Both the position numbers and the translations under genes were made by a program. The notes under the pieces are model-generated. The model was given only the letters and a program-made list of their open reading frames with translations. It did no database searches and had not been told where the DNA came from. Of a DNA stretch of 64,000 nucleotides, positions 26,934-36,845 are shown in pieces (position 1 is the first letter of the stretch; the number at the start of each line of letters is the position of its first letter). Origin of the DNA: Thiodiazotropha sp040506195 (lineage in GTDB: Bacteria; Pseudomonadota; Gammaproteobacteria; Chromatiales; Chromatiaceae); NCBI GenBank assembly GCA_040506195.1, contig JBEVXH010000009.1, forward strand, positions 122,531 through 186,530, in the 5' to 3' direction.

Positions 26934-28123
26934 GGCAGTTTCCCGCCGGGTTCGACCTGAACCTCGATATCGTGGCTGAGCACTTCCACATCCCGGGCAA
27001 CCAGCAGATCACCCTGCTTCACCCCCTGCAGCAATAACTGCAAACCACCCTGGCGTATACCGGGCACCACCTGTCGACGCACCAGACGACTCCCTCGCAC
27101 CAGAAAGACATAGTGCTTACCCTCCTCCCGCATCACGGCGGAGACAGGCACCACCAGGGCATCCTTTCTGGGACGCAGGGGCAGATCCACCCTGCCGAGC
27201 CGCCCAGGCAGCAATCCCTGCCCCGGTATCCTGATTCGCAGGGGATGGGTATGGGTCCGAGGGTCCGGGTCGATCTGCAGGGCTACCAGTTCACCGCCCA
27301 CATCGCGACTATCCACTTTCACACTCAATGGTTGCCCCAGAGACAGCGCGGCAGCGACATCGCCACTTACCGCCATCTCAAGCTCCAATACGGCGTCATC
27401 GATCAATTCAAGCACCGGATTGTTGCCCTGAACATAGTCGCCCTCCTCAACCATGACACGGTTGACCCGCCCATTGAAGGGCGCCAGTAAATGGGTGCGT
27501 TGAAGATTACGCCGAGCCCGGTTGTTTGCCGCCTCCTGACGGGTGAGACGAGCCTGATTGCTCTGTTGACTGAAAACGAGGCGGGCCTCTTCACTCTGCA
27601 GATTGATCAACTGCTGGCGCGCACTCTCCCGGGTTGAGACCGACGCCAACGAACCCTTACCCAGTTTCTCCAGGCGCTGATACTCCCGCTCAGCCAGCTT
27701 TCGGTTCTCCCGAGCCAGTTTCAGCAATGCCCCATCCCGCTCCGATGTGGCCCGTGTCTCGGTCAACCGGGACTCTGTCTCGCTCAATGCGTCCCGATAG
27801 TCCTCGTTATCCAGTCTCAGCAGCAGATCCCCCCGGGATACGGACTCGCCGGGCTCCACTTCGCGTGCACTCAGTTCACCCGCCACTTCGAAACGCAGGG
27901 ACGCAATCTGCCGTGGGCGCAGCACACCGGTAAAGGGCACCTTCGGCAGCAGATCCCGCAGTACCACTTCCACCACCTCGACACGGGTAATGCCGGGCTG
28001 CTTCATCTCCACATTGGCCTCGGGACGGGTCATAAACAATGTCACGACGATGACGACAGTGCTCATCAGGATAGCCAGGGTGATCAGAAAACGTCGTCTA
28101 ACTGAGGTCACAAGCGTTACCAA
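26930..28123 (-). CDS. RND efflux periplasmic adaptor (membrane fusion protein)
   Basis: About 397 residues: an N-terminal membrane segment (about 10-30) without a lipobox, a barrel-sandwich domain (LRFEVAGELSAREVEPGESVSRGDLLLRLDN), an alpha-helical coiled-coil hairpin (about 105-200, rich in E/R/L), and beta-barrel and membrane-proximal domains. It couples the pump to an outer-membrane channel. The first codon is TTG (28123); a GTG at 28111 is an equally good start, and neither has a clear ribosome site. It is divergent from lptD across a 150-base promoter region. Confidence 0.9.
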   Translation of the reverse strand: MVTLVTSVRRRFLITLAILMSTVVIVVTLFMTRPEANVEMKQPGITRVEVVEVVLRDLLPKVPFTGVLRPRQIASLRFEVAGELSAREVEPGESVSRGDLLLRLDNEDYRDALSETESRLTETRATSERDGALLKLARENRKLAEREYQRLEKLGKGSLASVSTRESARQQLINLQSEEARLVFSQQSNQARLTRQEAANNRARRNLQRTHLLAPFNGRVNRVMVEEGDYVQGNNPVLELIDDAVLELEMAVSGDVAAALSLGQPLSVKVDSRDVGGELVALQIDPDPRTHTHPLRIRIPGQGLLPGRLGRVDLPLRPRKDALVVPVSAVMREEGKHYVFLVRGSRLVRRQVVPGIRQGGLQLLLQGVKQGDLLVARDVEVLSHDIEVQVEPGGKLP

Positions 28124-28275
28124 AGATCAGGGGTAATTTGAAGTAATGCAGATTCTATGCGATTTTGTGCGGGGTCGCGTGATGAATTATCAATGCCTTC
28201 CATAAGTGAGTTCGTAAAACACTATTGGTTCCCTGAGCCACATCACCAGAACAGAAACACCAATCAGCCAACTCG

Positions 28276-30525
28276 ATGTCACCTCGTCCACGCCCGCTTT
28301 ACCTTTATCTCAGCCTGCTGATACCCCTGGTAACGACAGGGGAAGAACGGCTGCGTATCGATCGGGGACTCAACTCGGATTATTGTGAACGGCCGCCTGA
28401 CGAAAGCAACCTCTCTGTACCAGCAACACCCCTGGAAAACCAGTATCTTCAGCTTGCGGCCGACAGTATGGAGTTCGACCAGACGACAGGCTCGAGTCGG
28501 CTCGCCGGATCTGTACAGCTGTGGCGCCCGGACGGCTATGCGGAGGCCGACAGCATCAGCTTCGACCACGAAAACCGGGTGGCTGAACTTTTCGGCAATC
28601 TTTTCATTCAGCAAACAGGGCTGCGCGCCGTCGCACAACAGGGCTACCTGGAACTTGATGACGATCGGGGCTGGTTAAGTGACAGCGAGTTTCGTCTGAC
28701 GGAGAATAACGCCCGAGGCAGCGCGGCATTGATCACCCTCACGAGCAAAGATCAGTCACACTATGAGAAGGTTGTCTACTCAACATGCCCCCCCGACAGA
28801 AACGATTGGAGCCTTGTAGCCTCTGAACTGGAGATCGATATGGCCGAAGGCTGGGGTAGCGCACGCCACGCCCGGCTGCAACTGGCCGGCCTGCCGGTAC
28901 TCTACATACCCTATTTCACTTTCCCGGTGGACGAGCGGAGAAAAACCGGCCTTTTAATACCCTCGATCGGATCATCCAATCGTCTGGGGAGTGAACTCAC
29001 CCTGCCCTATTATTTCAATATCGCACCCAACTACGACGCCACCCTGACACCGCGATTGATGAGCAAGCGCGGCATTATGCTGGGTGGAGAATTTCGCTTT
29101 CTCGATGAACGGCAGCGCGGGGAGATCAGTGGTGAAATACTACCGGACGACAAACAAAACAGTCTGGACCACGACGACCGGCGTAGCGCCTTGCGATTTT
29201 ATCATGTCAGCCGACCCTTACCCGGCCTCACCACCCGCATCGAAACCAACGCGGTGAGCGACAATGAATATCTGGAGGATTTCGGTACAGGTCTGGCCAT
29301 CACCAGCACGCGCCACCTGGAGCGTGTCGGTGAAGTGCGTTACAACCTAGGCGGTTGGAACCTGCTAGGCCGCATACAGAGGTTCCAAACGGTGGATGAC
29401 TCCCTGAGCGAGAGCCAACATCCCTACCGCCGTCTACCCCAGCTGCTCGCCCGTTATCGGGGATCTACCAATCCACTGGGCATGAAGATCGGCTTCGGCG
29501 GCGAATACACGCACTTCAAGCATGATACCCTGATCAATGGTGAACGGCTCACGCTTCGCCCTTCGCTGAGTATGCCGTTGCGTCGAAGCTGGGGCCATCT
29601 GACTCCCAGGTTGAGCCTCAACTATGCCACCTACAGGCTGGATGAAGGTGACAATCCGACTGATGATAAGCCAGACTATTTCGTACCGGCCTACAGTCTT
29701 GATGGCGGCCTGGTATTTGAACGCGATACCCAATGGTTCGGTATTCCAGCGTTACAGACTCTTGAGCCGAGACTGTTTGCCCTGTATGCACCTTTTGACG
29801 ATCAGTCAGATATCCCCGACTTCGATAGCGCCGATCTCAATCTCAGCTACACCAACCTGTTCAAAGAGAACCGCTTCAGCGGCAAGGACCGCTTCGGTGA
29901 CGCCAGGCAGATATCTGCAGGCCTGACTACCCGTTGGTTCCAGAGCGGCAACGGCATGGAACGACTGCGTGCCAGCATCGGTCAGATCTACTACGGCAAA
30001 GAGAGGGAGGTACAGTTGACCGGGACTACGGAGGATGACCCCTCGTCCGCCATGGTGGCGGAACTCTCGTCGAGATTGGGAGACCATTGGCGCACCACAC
30101 TGACCCTGCGCCACAATCCCCACCTGGAAGATGACCAGATTGATAGAGGCCGCTTCACACTTCGCTACAGCACACCCGAGCAGGAACATATCAATTTCGA
30201 TTACAATTTCAAACGTGACTCCATCGAAGATCTTGATTTCTCCTTCTATTGGCCCTTCAATCACCAATTCAGCCTGTTTGGGAAATGGAAACACTCATAC
30301 CTTTATGAGCGAAATATGAATAGAATACTTGGCCTGGAATACGGCGGTCGATGCTGCTGGAAACTTCGTACCCTGATCCAACGCTATGTGGCCAATGAAG
30401 ATAAAGATGAGGAAGAAGAGACGAAATTCATGCTGCAGCTCGAGCTGCGGGGTCTGGGAGCCCTGGGCCATACGGTGGACAAAACCATGCAGGAAACGAT
30501 TTATGGCTTTCACAATGAACGGTAA
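28276..30525 (+). CDS. lptD: LPS-assembly protein LptD
   Basis: Outer-membrane beta-barrel that inserts lipopolysaccharide, working with LptE. 749 residues: short signal peptide, periplasmic OstA-like jellyroll (about 55-165) and the large barrel domain. The four cysteines used for the two interdomain disulfides are found at C37, C171 and C693/C694, close to the E. coli pattern 31, 173, 724 and 725. It is followed by surA (6-base gap) and pdxA, a classic gammaproteobacterial operon. Confidence 0.95.
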   Translation: MSPRPRPLYLYLSLLIPLVTTGEERLRIDRGLNSDYCERPPDESNLSVPATPLENQYLQLAADSMEFDQTTGSSRLAGSVQLWRPDGYAEADSISFDHENRVAELFGNLFIQQTGLRAVAQQGYLELDDDRGWLSDSEFRLTENNARGSAALITLTSKDQSHYEKVVYSTCPPDRNDWSLVASELEIDMAEGWGSARHARLQLAGLPVLYIPYFTFPVDERRKTGLLIPSIGSSNRLGSELTLPYYFNIAPNYDATLTPRLMSKRGIMLGGEFRFLDERQRGEISGEILPDDKQNSLDHDDRRSALRFYHVSRPLPGLTTRIETNAVSDNEYLEDFGTGLAITSTRHLERVGEVRYNLGGWNLLGRIQRFQTVDDSLSESQHPYRRLPQLLARYRGSTNPLGMKIGFGGEYTHFKHDTLINGERLTLRPSLSMPLRRSWGHLTPRLSLNYATYRLDEGDNPTDDKPDYFVPAYSLDGGLVFERDTQWFGIPALQTLEPRLFALYAPFDDQSDIPDFDSADLNLSYTNLFKENRFSGKDRFGDARQISAGLTTRWFQSGNGMERLRASIGQIYYGKEREVQLTGTTEDDPSSAMVAELSSRLGDHWRTTLTLRHNPHLEDDQIDRGRFTLRYSTPEQEHINFDYNFKRDSIEDLDFSFYWPFNHQFSLFGKWKHSYLYERNMNRILGLEYGGRCCWKLRTLIQRYVANEDKDEEEETKFMLQLELRGLGALGHTVDKTMQETIYGFHNER

Positions 30526-30530
30526 ATGCA

Positions 30531-31829
30531 ATGTATCTTAATCAGTACCTCGTCGGCACAATTACCGGGCTGATGATGCTGCTGCTCGGTCTTCCCCTGC
30601 ATGCAGCGGTGAAAGAGCTTGACCACATCGTGGCGCTGGTCAACGACGATATCATTGCCAAGAGCGAACTCGACAGCCGAACCAGGGAACTGCTCGCCCA
30701 ACTTGCGCAAAAGCAGACCAATCTGCCTCCGATGCGCATTATTCACCAGCAGGTGTTGGATCGAATGATCACCAAGCGACTGCAGTTGCAAGCCGCACAC
30801 CGACTCGGACTCAGTGTCGACGACGCCACGGTGACCAAGGCGATCACCAATATTGCCGAGACCAACCGGATATCACTGCTGCAGTTGCGTGAAACCCTTG
30901 AGGCGGACGGCATCAACTTCCCCCTTTTTCGCGAACAGCTTCGGGAAGACATACTGATCAACCGCTTGAAACAGAAAGAGGTCATCAACAGGATTGTGAT
31001 TACCGAGCAGGATATCGAGAACTTCCTTGCGCGGGAGATGGGTACCAGCCGACAGCGCTCCGCTGTCCGTCTGTTGCATATCCTGATCGCCACGCCGGAA
31101 GGCGCTTCGCCGGAGGATGTGCAACAGGCGAAGCAGAAGGCCCGGTCTGTCTATGATGAACTTATGCAAGGCGCCGATTTCAGTGAACTTGCGATACGTC
31201 TGTCGGACGGCCGTCAGGCCTTGGATGGGGGCGACCTCGGATGGATAGAGGTATCCCGAGTCCCCAGCCTGTTCACCGGTGTAATAGATGATATGGAGGT
31301 TGACTCTGTCAGTGAGCCGATTCGCAATGCCTCCGGTTTCCACATCATAAAGCTGGCGGAAGTCAAGGGGGGCAACAAACTGATCATCAACCAGACCCAT
31401 GCCCGCCATATCCTGGTAAGCACCAATGAGATAGTCTCTGACAATGAGGCCCGGCAGCGGCTCGATACCCTGCGGGAACGTATCATAGGTGGTGATTCAT
31501 TTGAGGCACTGGCACGCTCCCACTCCGATGACAAGGCATCCGCGATCAAAGGCGGTGACCTGGGATGGACCAGCCCGGGCGATCTGGTAAGCCAATTCGA
31601 GGAGCAGATGGACGCCCTGGCGATCGATGAGATCAGCCAGCCCTTCAAGACCCCGTTCGGATGGCATATCGTTCAGCCTCTCGAGCGGCGTCAACATGAC
31701 AACACTGAAGAGGCCTTGAAGAACAGGGCTCGTCAGGAGATTCAAAAACAAAAATCGGAAGAGGCCATCGACCTGTGGCTGCGCCGTTTGCGCGACGAAG
31801 CCTATGTCGAGGTTTATCTGGAAGAGTAG
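30531..31829 (+). CDS. surA: periplasmic peptidyl-prolyl isomerase/chaperone SurA
   Basis: Chaperone for outer-membrane proteins, including the LptD encoded just before it. 432 residues: signal peptide ending about residue 25 (LHAA), an N-terminal chaperone domain (VALVNDDIIAKSELDSR) and two parvulin domains (about 180-280 and 290-390). The parvulin segments contain LDGGDLGW and IKGGDLGW, followed by SGFHIIKL and FGWHIVQ. The C-terminal helix completes the chaperone module. pdxA follows within ten bases. Confidence 0.96.
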   Translation: MYLNQYLVGTITGLMMLLLGLPLHAAVKELDHIVALVNDDIIAKSELDSRTRELLAQLAQKQTNLPPMRIIHQQVLDRMITKRLQLQAAHRLGLSVDDATVTKAITNIAETNRISLLQLRETLEADGINFPLFREQLREDILINRLKQKEVINRIVITEQDIENFLAREMGTSRQRSAVRLLHILIATPEGASPEDVQQAKQKARSVYDELMQGADFSELAIRLSDGRQALDGGDLGWIEVSRVPSLFTGVIDDMEVDSVSEPIRNASGFHIIKLAEVKGGNKLIINQTHARHILVSTNEIVSDNEARQRLDTLRERIIGGDSFEALARSHSDDKASAIKGGDLGWTSPGDLVSQFEEQMDALAIDEISQPFKTPFGWHIVQPLERRQHDNTEEALKNRARQEIQKQKSEEAIDLWLRRLRDEAYVEVYLEE

Positions 31830-31839
31830 GAAATATCCC

Positions 31840-32844
31840 TTGATTTCACGTCTAGCACTCACCCCTGGCGAGCCTGCGGGCATTGGTCCGGATCTTTGTG
31901 TCATGCTGGCACAGAAGCCATATCCGGAAACAGAGATCATCGCCATTGCCGATCCGGTACTGCTGCAGCAGCGCGCCGAACGCCTGGGTATACCCCTGGA
32001 GCTGATCCCTTTCGATGAGCAAAAACCGGCTTCCTCACTGTCACCGGGCAAGCTCAGATTTCTACCCGCCAGACTCAATCACGAGGTTGTCTGCGGCCAG
32101 CTCAATCCCGCCAATGCAGAGTACGTACTCGACACCTTGCGGATAGCAACCGATGGCTGCCTCAAAGGATATTTCGATGGCATGGTCACAGGCCCGGTGC
32201 ACAAGGGGGTCATCAACGATGCCGGCCTCTCCTTTACCGGGCACACCGAGTATCTGTCCGCCTTGTGCGAAGATGCATACCCGGTAATGATGCTCGCCAC
32301 ACCCGATCTCAGGGTCGCCCTCGTCACCACCCACCTCCCCCTGTCCGAGGTGAGTCAGGCCATAACCAAACAACGAGTTCAACAGGTCGCCAGCACACTG
32401 CACAACGATCTACAAAGATGTTTCGGCATCGCGCAACCACGCATTATGGTGTGTGGACTCAACCCGCATGCGGGAGAGCAAGGATACCTGGGAAGGGAAG
32501 AGATCGAAATCATCCAACCGGCATTGGCTGAGCTTAACAGTCAGGGAATGCAACTGATCGGCCCGCTTCCCGCCGACACCATCTTCACGCCTGTTCACCT
32601 GCAGCAGGCGGATGCGATCCTGGCCATGTACCATGATCAAGGCTTGCCGGTTTTGAAACACCTGGGGTTCGGCAATGCAGTCAATATCACACTGGGATTG
32701 CCTATTATTCGCACCTCTGTCGACCACGGTACCGCACTACCGCTGGCAGGCACCAATCAGGCAAGCCTTGGAAGCCTTCAATACGCCGTCAAGATTGCGG
32801 AGACAATGGTTAAAAGCCGGCCCAGGGAGCGATCCGGGAATTGA
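31840..32844 (+). CDS. pdxA: 4-hydroxythreonine-4-phosphate dehydrogenase
   Basis: NAD-dependent step of vitamin B6 (pyridoxal phosphate) synthesis. About 334 residues (E. coli 329). The product starts ISRLALTPGEPAGIGPDL and contains GLSFTGHTEYL, CGLNPHAGEQGYLG and MYHDQGLPVLKH, all typical. The start is a TTG at 31840 with AGGA eight bases upstream. An ATG at 31804 would overlap surA and add twelve residues with no family counterpart. ksgA, which often follows, is absent; the next gene is convergent pmbA. Confidence 0.94.
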   Translation: MISRLALTPGEPAGIGPDLCVMLAQKPYPETEIIAIADPVLLQQRAERLGIPLELIPFDEQKPASSLSPGKLRFLPARLNHEVVCGQLNPANAEYVLDTLRIATDGCLKGYFDGMVTGPVHKGVINDAGLSFTGHTEYLSALCEDAYPVMMLATPDLRVALVTTHLPLSEVSQAITKQRVQQVASTLHNDLQRCFGIAQPRIMVCGLNPHAGEQGYLGREEIEIIQPALAELNSQGMQLIGPLPADTIFTPVHLQQADAILAMYHDQGLPVLKHLGFGNAVNITLGLPIIRTSVDHGTALPLAGTNQASLGSLQYAVKIAETMVKSRPRERSGN

Positions 32845-32905
32845 CGCATGGGGTACCGGCGCAGTCGTCGGGATTGATAGGCTGGGCATCGATGTATTCT
32901 ACCCC

Positions 32906-34231
32906 CTACTCGCCGGCGATCATCATGCGGTCGATCAGCCAGGAACCGGTCTGAATGCTGCTGCGGGTCTCCACATCACTACCCACTTGCAGCAAACCCA
33001 TCAGCATTTCACGCATGTTTCCGGCAATGGTGATCTCTTCCACAGGGTATTGTATTTCACCACCCTCCACCCAAAAGCCGGCAGCTCCCCGGGAGTAGTC
33101 GCCGGTTACCATATTGACGCCCTGCCCCATCAGTTCAGTCACTACCAACCCTCTTTCCATCGTCCTGAGCAGACCCTCCCGGTCCAATTCACCGCTGTTT
33201 ATACGCAGGTTCCTCACTCCTCCTGCATTGCCTGTGGTCCGCATGCCGAGCTTTCGTGCCGCATAGCTGTCGAGCACATAGCTGTCGAGCACACCCTGGC
33301 GTACGAACTCCCTGTTGCAGGTCGCCACACCCTCATTGTCATAGGCTGCGCTGGCCAGTCCTCTGGCCAGACGGGGTTCTTCGTGAATTGTGACGAATTC
33401 GGGAAACACGGGTTTACCCAGATGGTCGAGTAGAAAACTTGCCTTGCGGTAGAGTGCAGAACCCCGAATGGCTCCAATAAAACTGCGCAACAGTCCCACC
33501 GCCACATCTGCCTGAAACAGTATCGGCGCCTGTTGTGTCGGCAGCTGCCTGGCATTCAACCGCGCCAGGGTCCGTTCCGCAGCCATCCTGCCAACCACCT
33601 CCGGTGTATCCAATCGTTTCGATTGGCGAGACAGGGTATACCAGTAGTCGCGCTGCATGCTTTCATTCTGTTTGCCAACCACAGCACAGCTCAGGCTGTG
33701 CCTGGACGAGGGATAGCCACCCATGAAACCATGGGTATTGCCGTAAACATGCAGGCCGTCATGGGAGTTCAGCGAGGCGCCTTCCGAATTGACGATACGC
33801 GGATCATAATCACGCGCTGCGTCTTCACAGCGGATTGCCAGCTCAATCGCCTCCTCTACGCTCTGCCGCCAGGGATGGTAGAGATCGAGGTCAGGGTTGT
33901 CGGACGCCATCAAATCCGCATCGGCCAAACCGGAGCAGGGATCCTCCGAAGTATAACGGGCAAAATTGCAAGCCGCCTCCACCGTCTCCTTGACCGCCCG
34001 CGGACTCAAATCAGAGGTGCTCGCACTGCCCTTGCGGCGGCCGAAATAGACAGTCACACCCAGGCCGTTGTCACGGGTATGTTCAATGGTCTCCGTTTCA
34101 CCGAGACGCACCGTCAACGAAAGCCCGGCATTACTGCTTACCGCTGCCTCTGCAGCCGTTGCCCCAAGACGCTCAGCCTCACCCAGCAGGTCCTCGACCA
34201 ATTGCTGCAATTCCCCCTTGCGCTGTTCCAT
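32906..34231 (-). CDS. pmbA: metalloprotease subunit PmbA/TldE
   Basis: Non-catalytic partner of TldD in the cytoplasmic TldD/TldE heterodimeric protease that processes or degrades unfolded peptides. About 441 residues. It starts MEQRKGELQQLVEDLLGEAERLGATAAEAAVS and contains the late NTHGFMGGYPSSRHSLSC and C-terminal GAAGFWVEGGEIQYPVEE segments. The ATG at 34231 lies just after the tldD stop; a GTG at 34240 overlaps that stop. Adjacent tldD and pmbA are unusual compared with E. coli, where they are unlinked, but common in other gammaproteobacteria. Confidence 0.94.
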   Translation of the reverse strand: MEQRKGELQQLVEDLLGEAERLGATAAEAAVSSNAGLSLTVRLGETETIEHTRDNGLGVTVYFGRRKGSASTSDLSPRAVKETVEAACNFARYTSEDPCSGLADADLMASDNPDLDLYHPWRQSVEEAIELAIRCEDAARDYDPRIVNSEGASLNSHDGLHVYGNTHGFMGGYPSSRHSLSCAVVGKQNESMQRDYWYTLSRQSKRLDTPEVVGRMAAERTLARLNARQLPTQQAPILFQADVAVGLLRSFIGAIRGSALYRKASFLLDHLGKPVFPEFVTIHEEPRLARGLASAAYDNEGVATCNREFVRQGVLDSYVLDSYAARKLGMRTTGNAGGVRNLRINSGELDREGLLRTMERGLVVTELMGQGVNMVTGDYSRGAAGFWVEGGEIQYPVEEITIAGNMREMLMGLLQVGSDVETRSSIQTGSWLIDRMMIAGE

Positions 34232-34236
34232 ATGGA

Positions 34237-35679
34237 TCACTGCTCAGTACCCCCGACAATCAACTCATCCAGCTTGAGCGTCGGTTGGCCGACACCCACA
34301 GGCACACTCTGCCCCTCCTTACCGCAGACACCGACCCCGGCATCCAGTTTCAGGTCGTTGCCGACCATGCTGATACGGGTCATGGATTCCGGGCCATTAC
34401 CTATCAAGGTCGCTCCCTTCACCGGCCTGGTTGTCCTACCGTTCTCAATCAGATAGGCCTCGCTGGCGGAAAAGACGAAACGGCCGGAAGTGATATCGAC
34501 CTGGCCCCCACCGAAGTTGACTGCGTAGAGCCCCCGGTCCACAGAGGCGATAATCTCTTCCGGGTCATGGTCACCGGGCAACATATAGGTGTTGGTCATG
34601 CGCGGCATCGGCAGATGGGCATAGGACTCGCGTCTGCCGTTACCGGTCGTGTCGACCTTCATCAACCTGGCGTTGTGCTTATCCTGCATATAGCCCTTGA
34701 GGATACCATTCTCGATCAATACCGTGTTCTGACTCGGCGTGCCCTCGTCATCTATATTCAGCGATCCCCGCCGTCCCGGAATGGTGCCGTCATCCACTAC
34801 GGTACAACAGGGTGCCGCCACCTGCTCTCCGATCCGGCCGCTGAAGGCGGAGGTCCCCTTGCGATTGAAGTCACCCTCAAGGCCATGGCCCACGGCCTCA
34901 TGCAACAGAACGCCCGGCCAACCCGGACCCAGCACCACAGGCATCGCACCGGCGGGTGCATCCACCGCATCAAGGTTGACCAACGCCTGCCTGACTGCCT
35001 CCCGGGCATAATCCAAGGCACGATCCTGATACAGAAAATAGTCGAGGCCCTCACGCGCACCGCCTCCACTGCTCCCCTGTTCCCTTCGCGAACCCTGTTC
35101 AGCAATCACATGGACATTGAGGCGAACCAGCGGCCTGACATCAGCACTGAGGGTACCGTCGATGGCAGCCACCAGCACCACGTCATGGGCACCCACCAGA
35201 CTCACAATAACTTCCTTTACCCGTGGATCCTGCTTTCTCGCCTCCTGATCCACTTGCCGTAACAGATCGACCTTCTCCACCTCACTCAGCGTGGGCAGGG
35301 GATTGACCGGCGCATACAACTGGCGTGGCATCGGCGTACCCGAAATACGCACTGCCTGGTCGGCACCACTGCGTATTATCGCCCTGGCTGTTCGCGCCGC
35401 CTCCTGAAGCGTAGTCAGCTGCAGTTCATCGGAGTAGGCAAAACCGGTCTTTTCACCGCTGATCACCCGGATACCCGCGCCCTGCTCTATATTGTGCGCC
35501 CCCTCTTTGATAATCCCGTCCTCCAGGACCCATGATTCCAACCTGCTGGATTGAAAATAGAGATCCGCCGCATCGATACCGGTTCCTGTCAATTCCCCAA
35601 GCATGCGGGCAAGATCCCGTTCTGCCAATCCCACGGGGGCTAAGATTGTCTCTTGCGCTATTTGAATCAGATCGGACAT
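34237..35679 (-). CDS. tldD: metalloprotease TldD
   Basis: Catalytic subunit of the TldD/TldE protease; 480 residues, normal size. The zinc motif HExxxH is visible as LLHEAVGHGLEGD, with the C-terminal cysteine region GVGVCGKEGQSVPVGVGQP also typical. It sits between the nitrilase-like amidase and pmbA on the minus strand; the same order rng-yhdP-amidase-tldD occurs in Pseudomonas. Confidence 0.96.
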   Translation of the reverse strand: MSDLIQIAQETILAPVGLAERDLARMLGELTGTGIDAADLYFQSSRLESWVLEDGIIKEGAHNIEQGAGIRVISGEKTGFAYSDELQLTTLQEAARTARAIIRSGADQAVRISGTPMPRQLYAPVNPLPTLSEVEKVDLLRQVDQEARKQDPRVKEVIVSLVGAHDVVLVAAIDGTLSADVRPLVRLNVHVIAEQGSRREQGSSGGGAREGLDYFLYQDRALDYAREAVRQALVNLDAVDAPAGAMPVVLGPGWPGVLLHEAVGHGLEGDFNRKGTSAFSGRIGEQVAAPCCTVVDDGTIPGRRGSLNIDDEGTPSQNTVLIENGILKGYMQDKHNARLMKVDTTGNGRRESYAHLPMPRMTNTYMLPGDHDPEEIIASVDRGLYAVNFGGGQVDITSGRFVFSASEAYLIENGRTTRPVKGATLIGNGPESMTRISMVGNDLKLDAGVGVCGKEGQSVPVGVGQPTLKLDELIVGGTEQ

Positions 35680-35864
35680 GTTATTCCTGGCCCCGCGGGC
35701 CGTTGCTAAGTCTTGTTTAAGTCGTTGCAGAATGCCGCTTCCGATTCAATCCCGAACCGAACCGGACAGATTCGTATCTGGTTCATTTCATAGCATGTCG
35801 GGAGTATGAGTATGTTGTGGCTTAAGCAACCGCTCCGTCATCGGGGCAATGATCCTGTACGCCC

Positions 35865-36683
35865 TTACAAACGTAGATGGTCTATTGTCGGAAAAGTGCG
35901 ACGTATGGTCTTCTGGTATTCGTGATCAAGTTCCACACAAACAAATCCGGTTCCTCTTGGCACCTGGGTCAGTACAGTACCCCAGGGATCGACAATCATG
36001 CTATGGCCATGGGTTTCGCGACCGCTGAGGTGATAACCGCCTTGTGCAGCAGCAGCTATAAAAGCGAGATTTTCTATGGCCCTGGCCCTGACCAGGGTCT
36101 CCCAATGCGCCTTACCCGTCATTGCCGTGAATGAAGCCGGCACCACAAAGATCTCCGCACCCTTTTCCATCAGTCGACGAAACAGTTCAGGGAAACGCAG
36201 ATCGTAGCAGACCGCCACCCCCAAGATGCCGAAGGGCGTATCCACCGTCACTACCTCTTCTCCCGGTTCTATAGTATTGGATTCCACGTAGCGCTCATCC
36301 GTCTCCACTATATGGACGTCGAACAGATGTATCTTGTCGTATCGAGCCACATGATTGCCGTTACTATCCATGATCAGACAGGCCGCCCGAACCTTGCCGC
36401 CCTGGCTGGCGCGCATGGGTATGGTGCCTCCCACAACCCAGACGCCATAGCGTTGCGCCATCTGACTGAGGAACCCTTGCAAGGGACCGTCATCATCCTC
36501 GCACAAAGTCAGCATATCCCGGTCGTGCTCCCCTTTAAAGGCAAAGTTTTCCGGCAATACCACCAATCCGGCACCCGATTCGGCTGCTTCACCGATCAGT
36601 CTCTCCGCCTCCAGCAGGTTAGCGCTGACGTTGGGGCTGGAGGCCATCTGTATCGCTGCAACTTTATTCTTCTTATCACTCAT
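35865..36683 (-). CDS. carbon-nitrogen hydrolase family protein (Nit1/NitFhit-like deaminated glutathione amidase type)
   Basis: 272-residue nitrilase-fold hydrolase. The catalytic triad is present: E45 (VLPENFAF), K117 (RYDKIHLFD) and C159 (GVAVCYDLRFPE). The CYDLRFPE form and length match the Nit1-type amidases that repair deaminated glutathione, although other amides are possible. It lies between yhdP and tldD. The 160-base gap to yhdP holds an 8-bp stem-loop. It is likely co-transcribed with the rng-yhdP group, though a processing or attenuation point may lie at the hairpin. Confidence 0.88.
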   Translation of the reverse strand: MSDKKNKVAAIQMASSPNVSANLLEAERLIGEAAESGAGLVVLPENFAFKGEHDRDMLTLCEDDDGPLQGFLSQMAQRYGVWVVGGTIPMRASQGGKVRAACLIMDSNGNHVARYDKIHLFDVHIVETDERYVESNTIEPGEEVVTVDTPFGILGVAVCYDLRFPELFRRLMEKGAEIFVVPASFTAMTGKAHWETLVRARAIENLAFIAAAAQGGYHLSGRETHGHSMIVDPWGTVLTQVPRGTGFVCVELDHEYQKTIRRTFPTIDHLRL

Positions 36684-36740
36684 GTGAAAACTCTTCGGTC
36701 AGTTTCTGGCCATCCTGAATCTATACTCCATTCTCGAGGA

Positions 36741-36763
36741 TAGCATCATGAACCTTGATGCTA
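36741..36763. other. stem-loop between yhdP and the amidase gene
   Basis: TAGCATCA (36741-36748) pairs with TGATGCTA (36756-36763) across a 7-base loop. There is no T-tract, so it may be an RNA-processing hairpin or a weak terminator within the minus-strand operon. Confidence 0.45.
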
Positions 36764-36845
36764 CCAGCGATGTCTTGCGTAATCCGCCGCCATACTGAGT
36801 GCCTCTGCCACGCATTCGATGTGGTATTCAGTACGGCTTGCCCAC

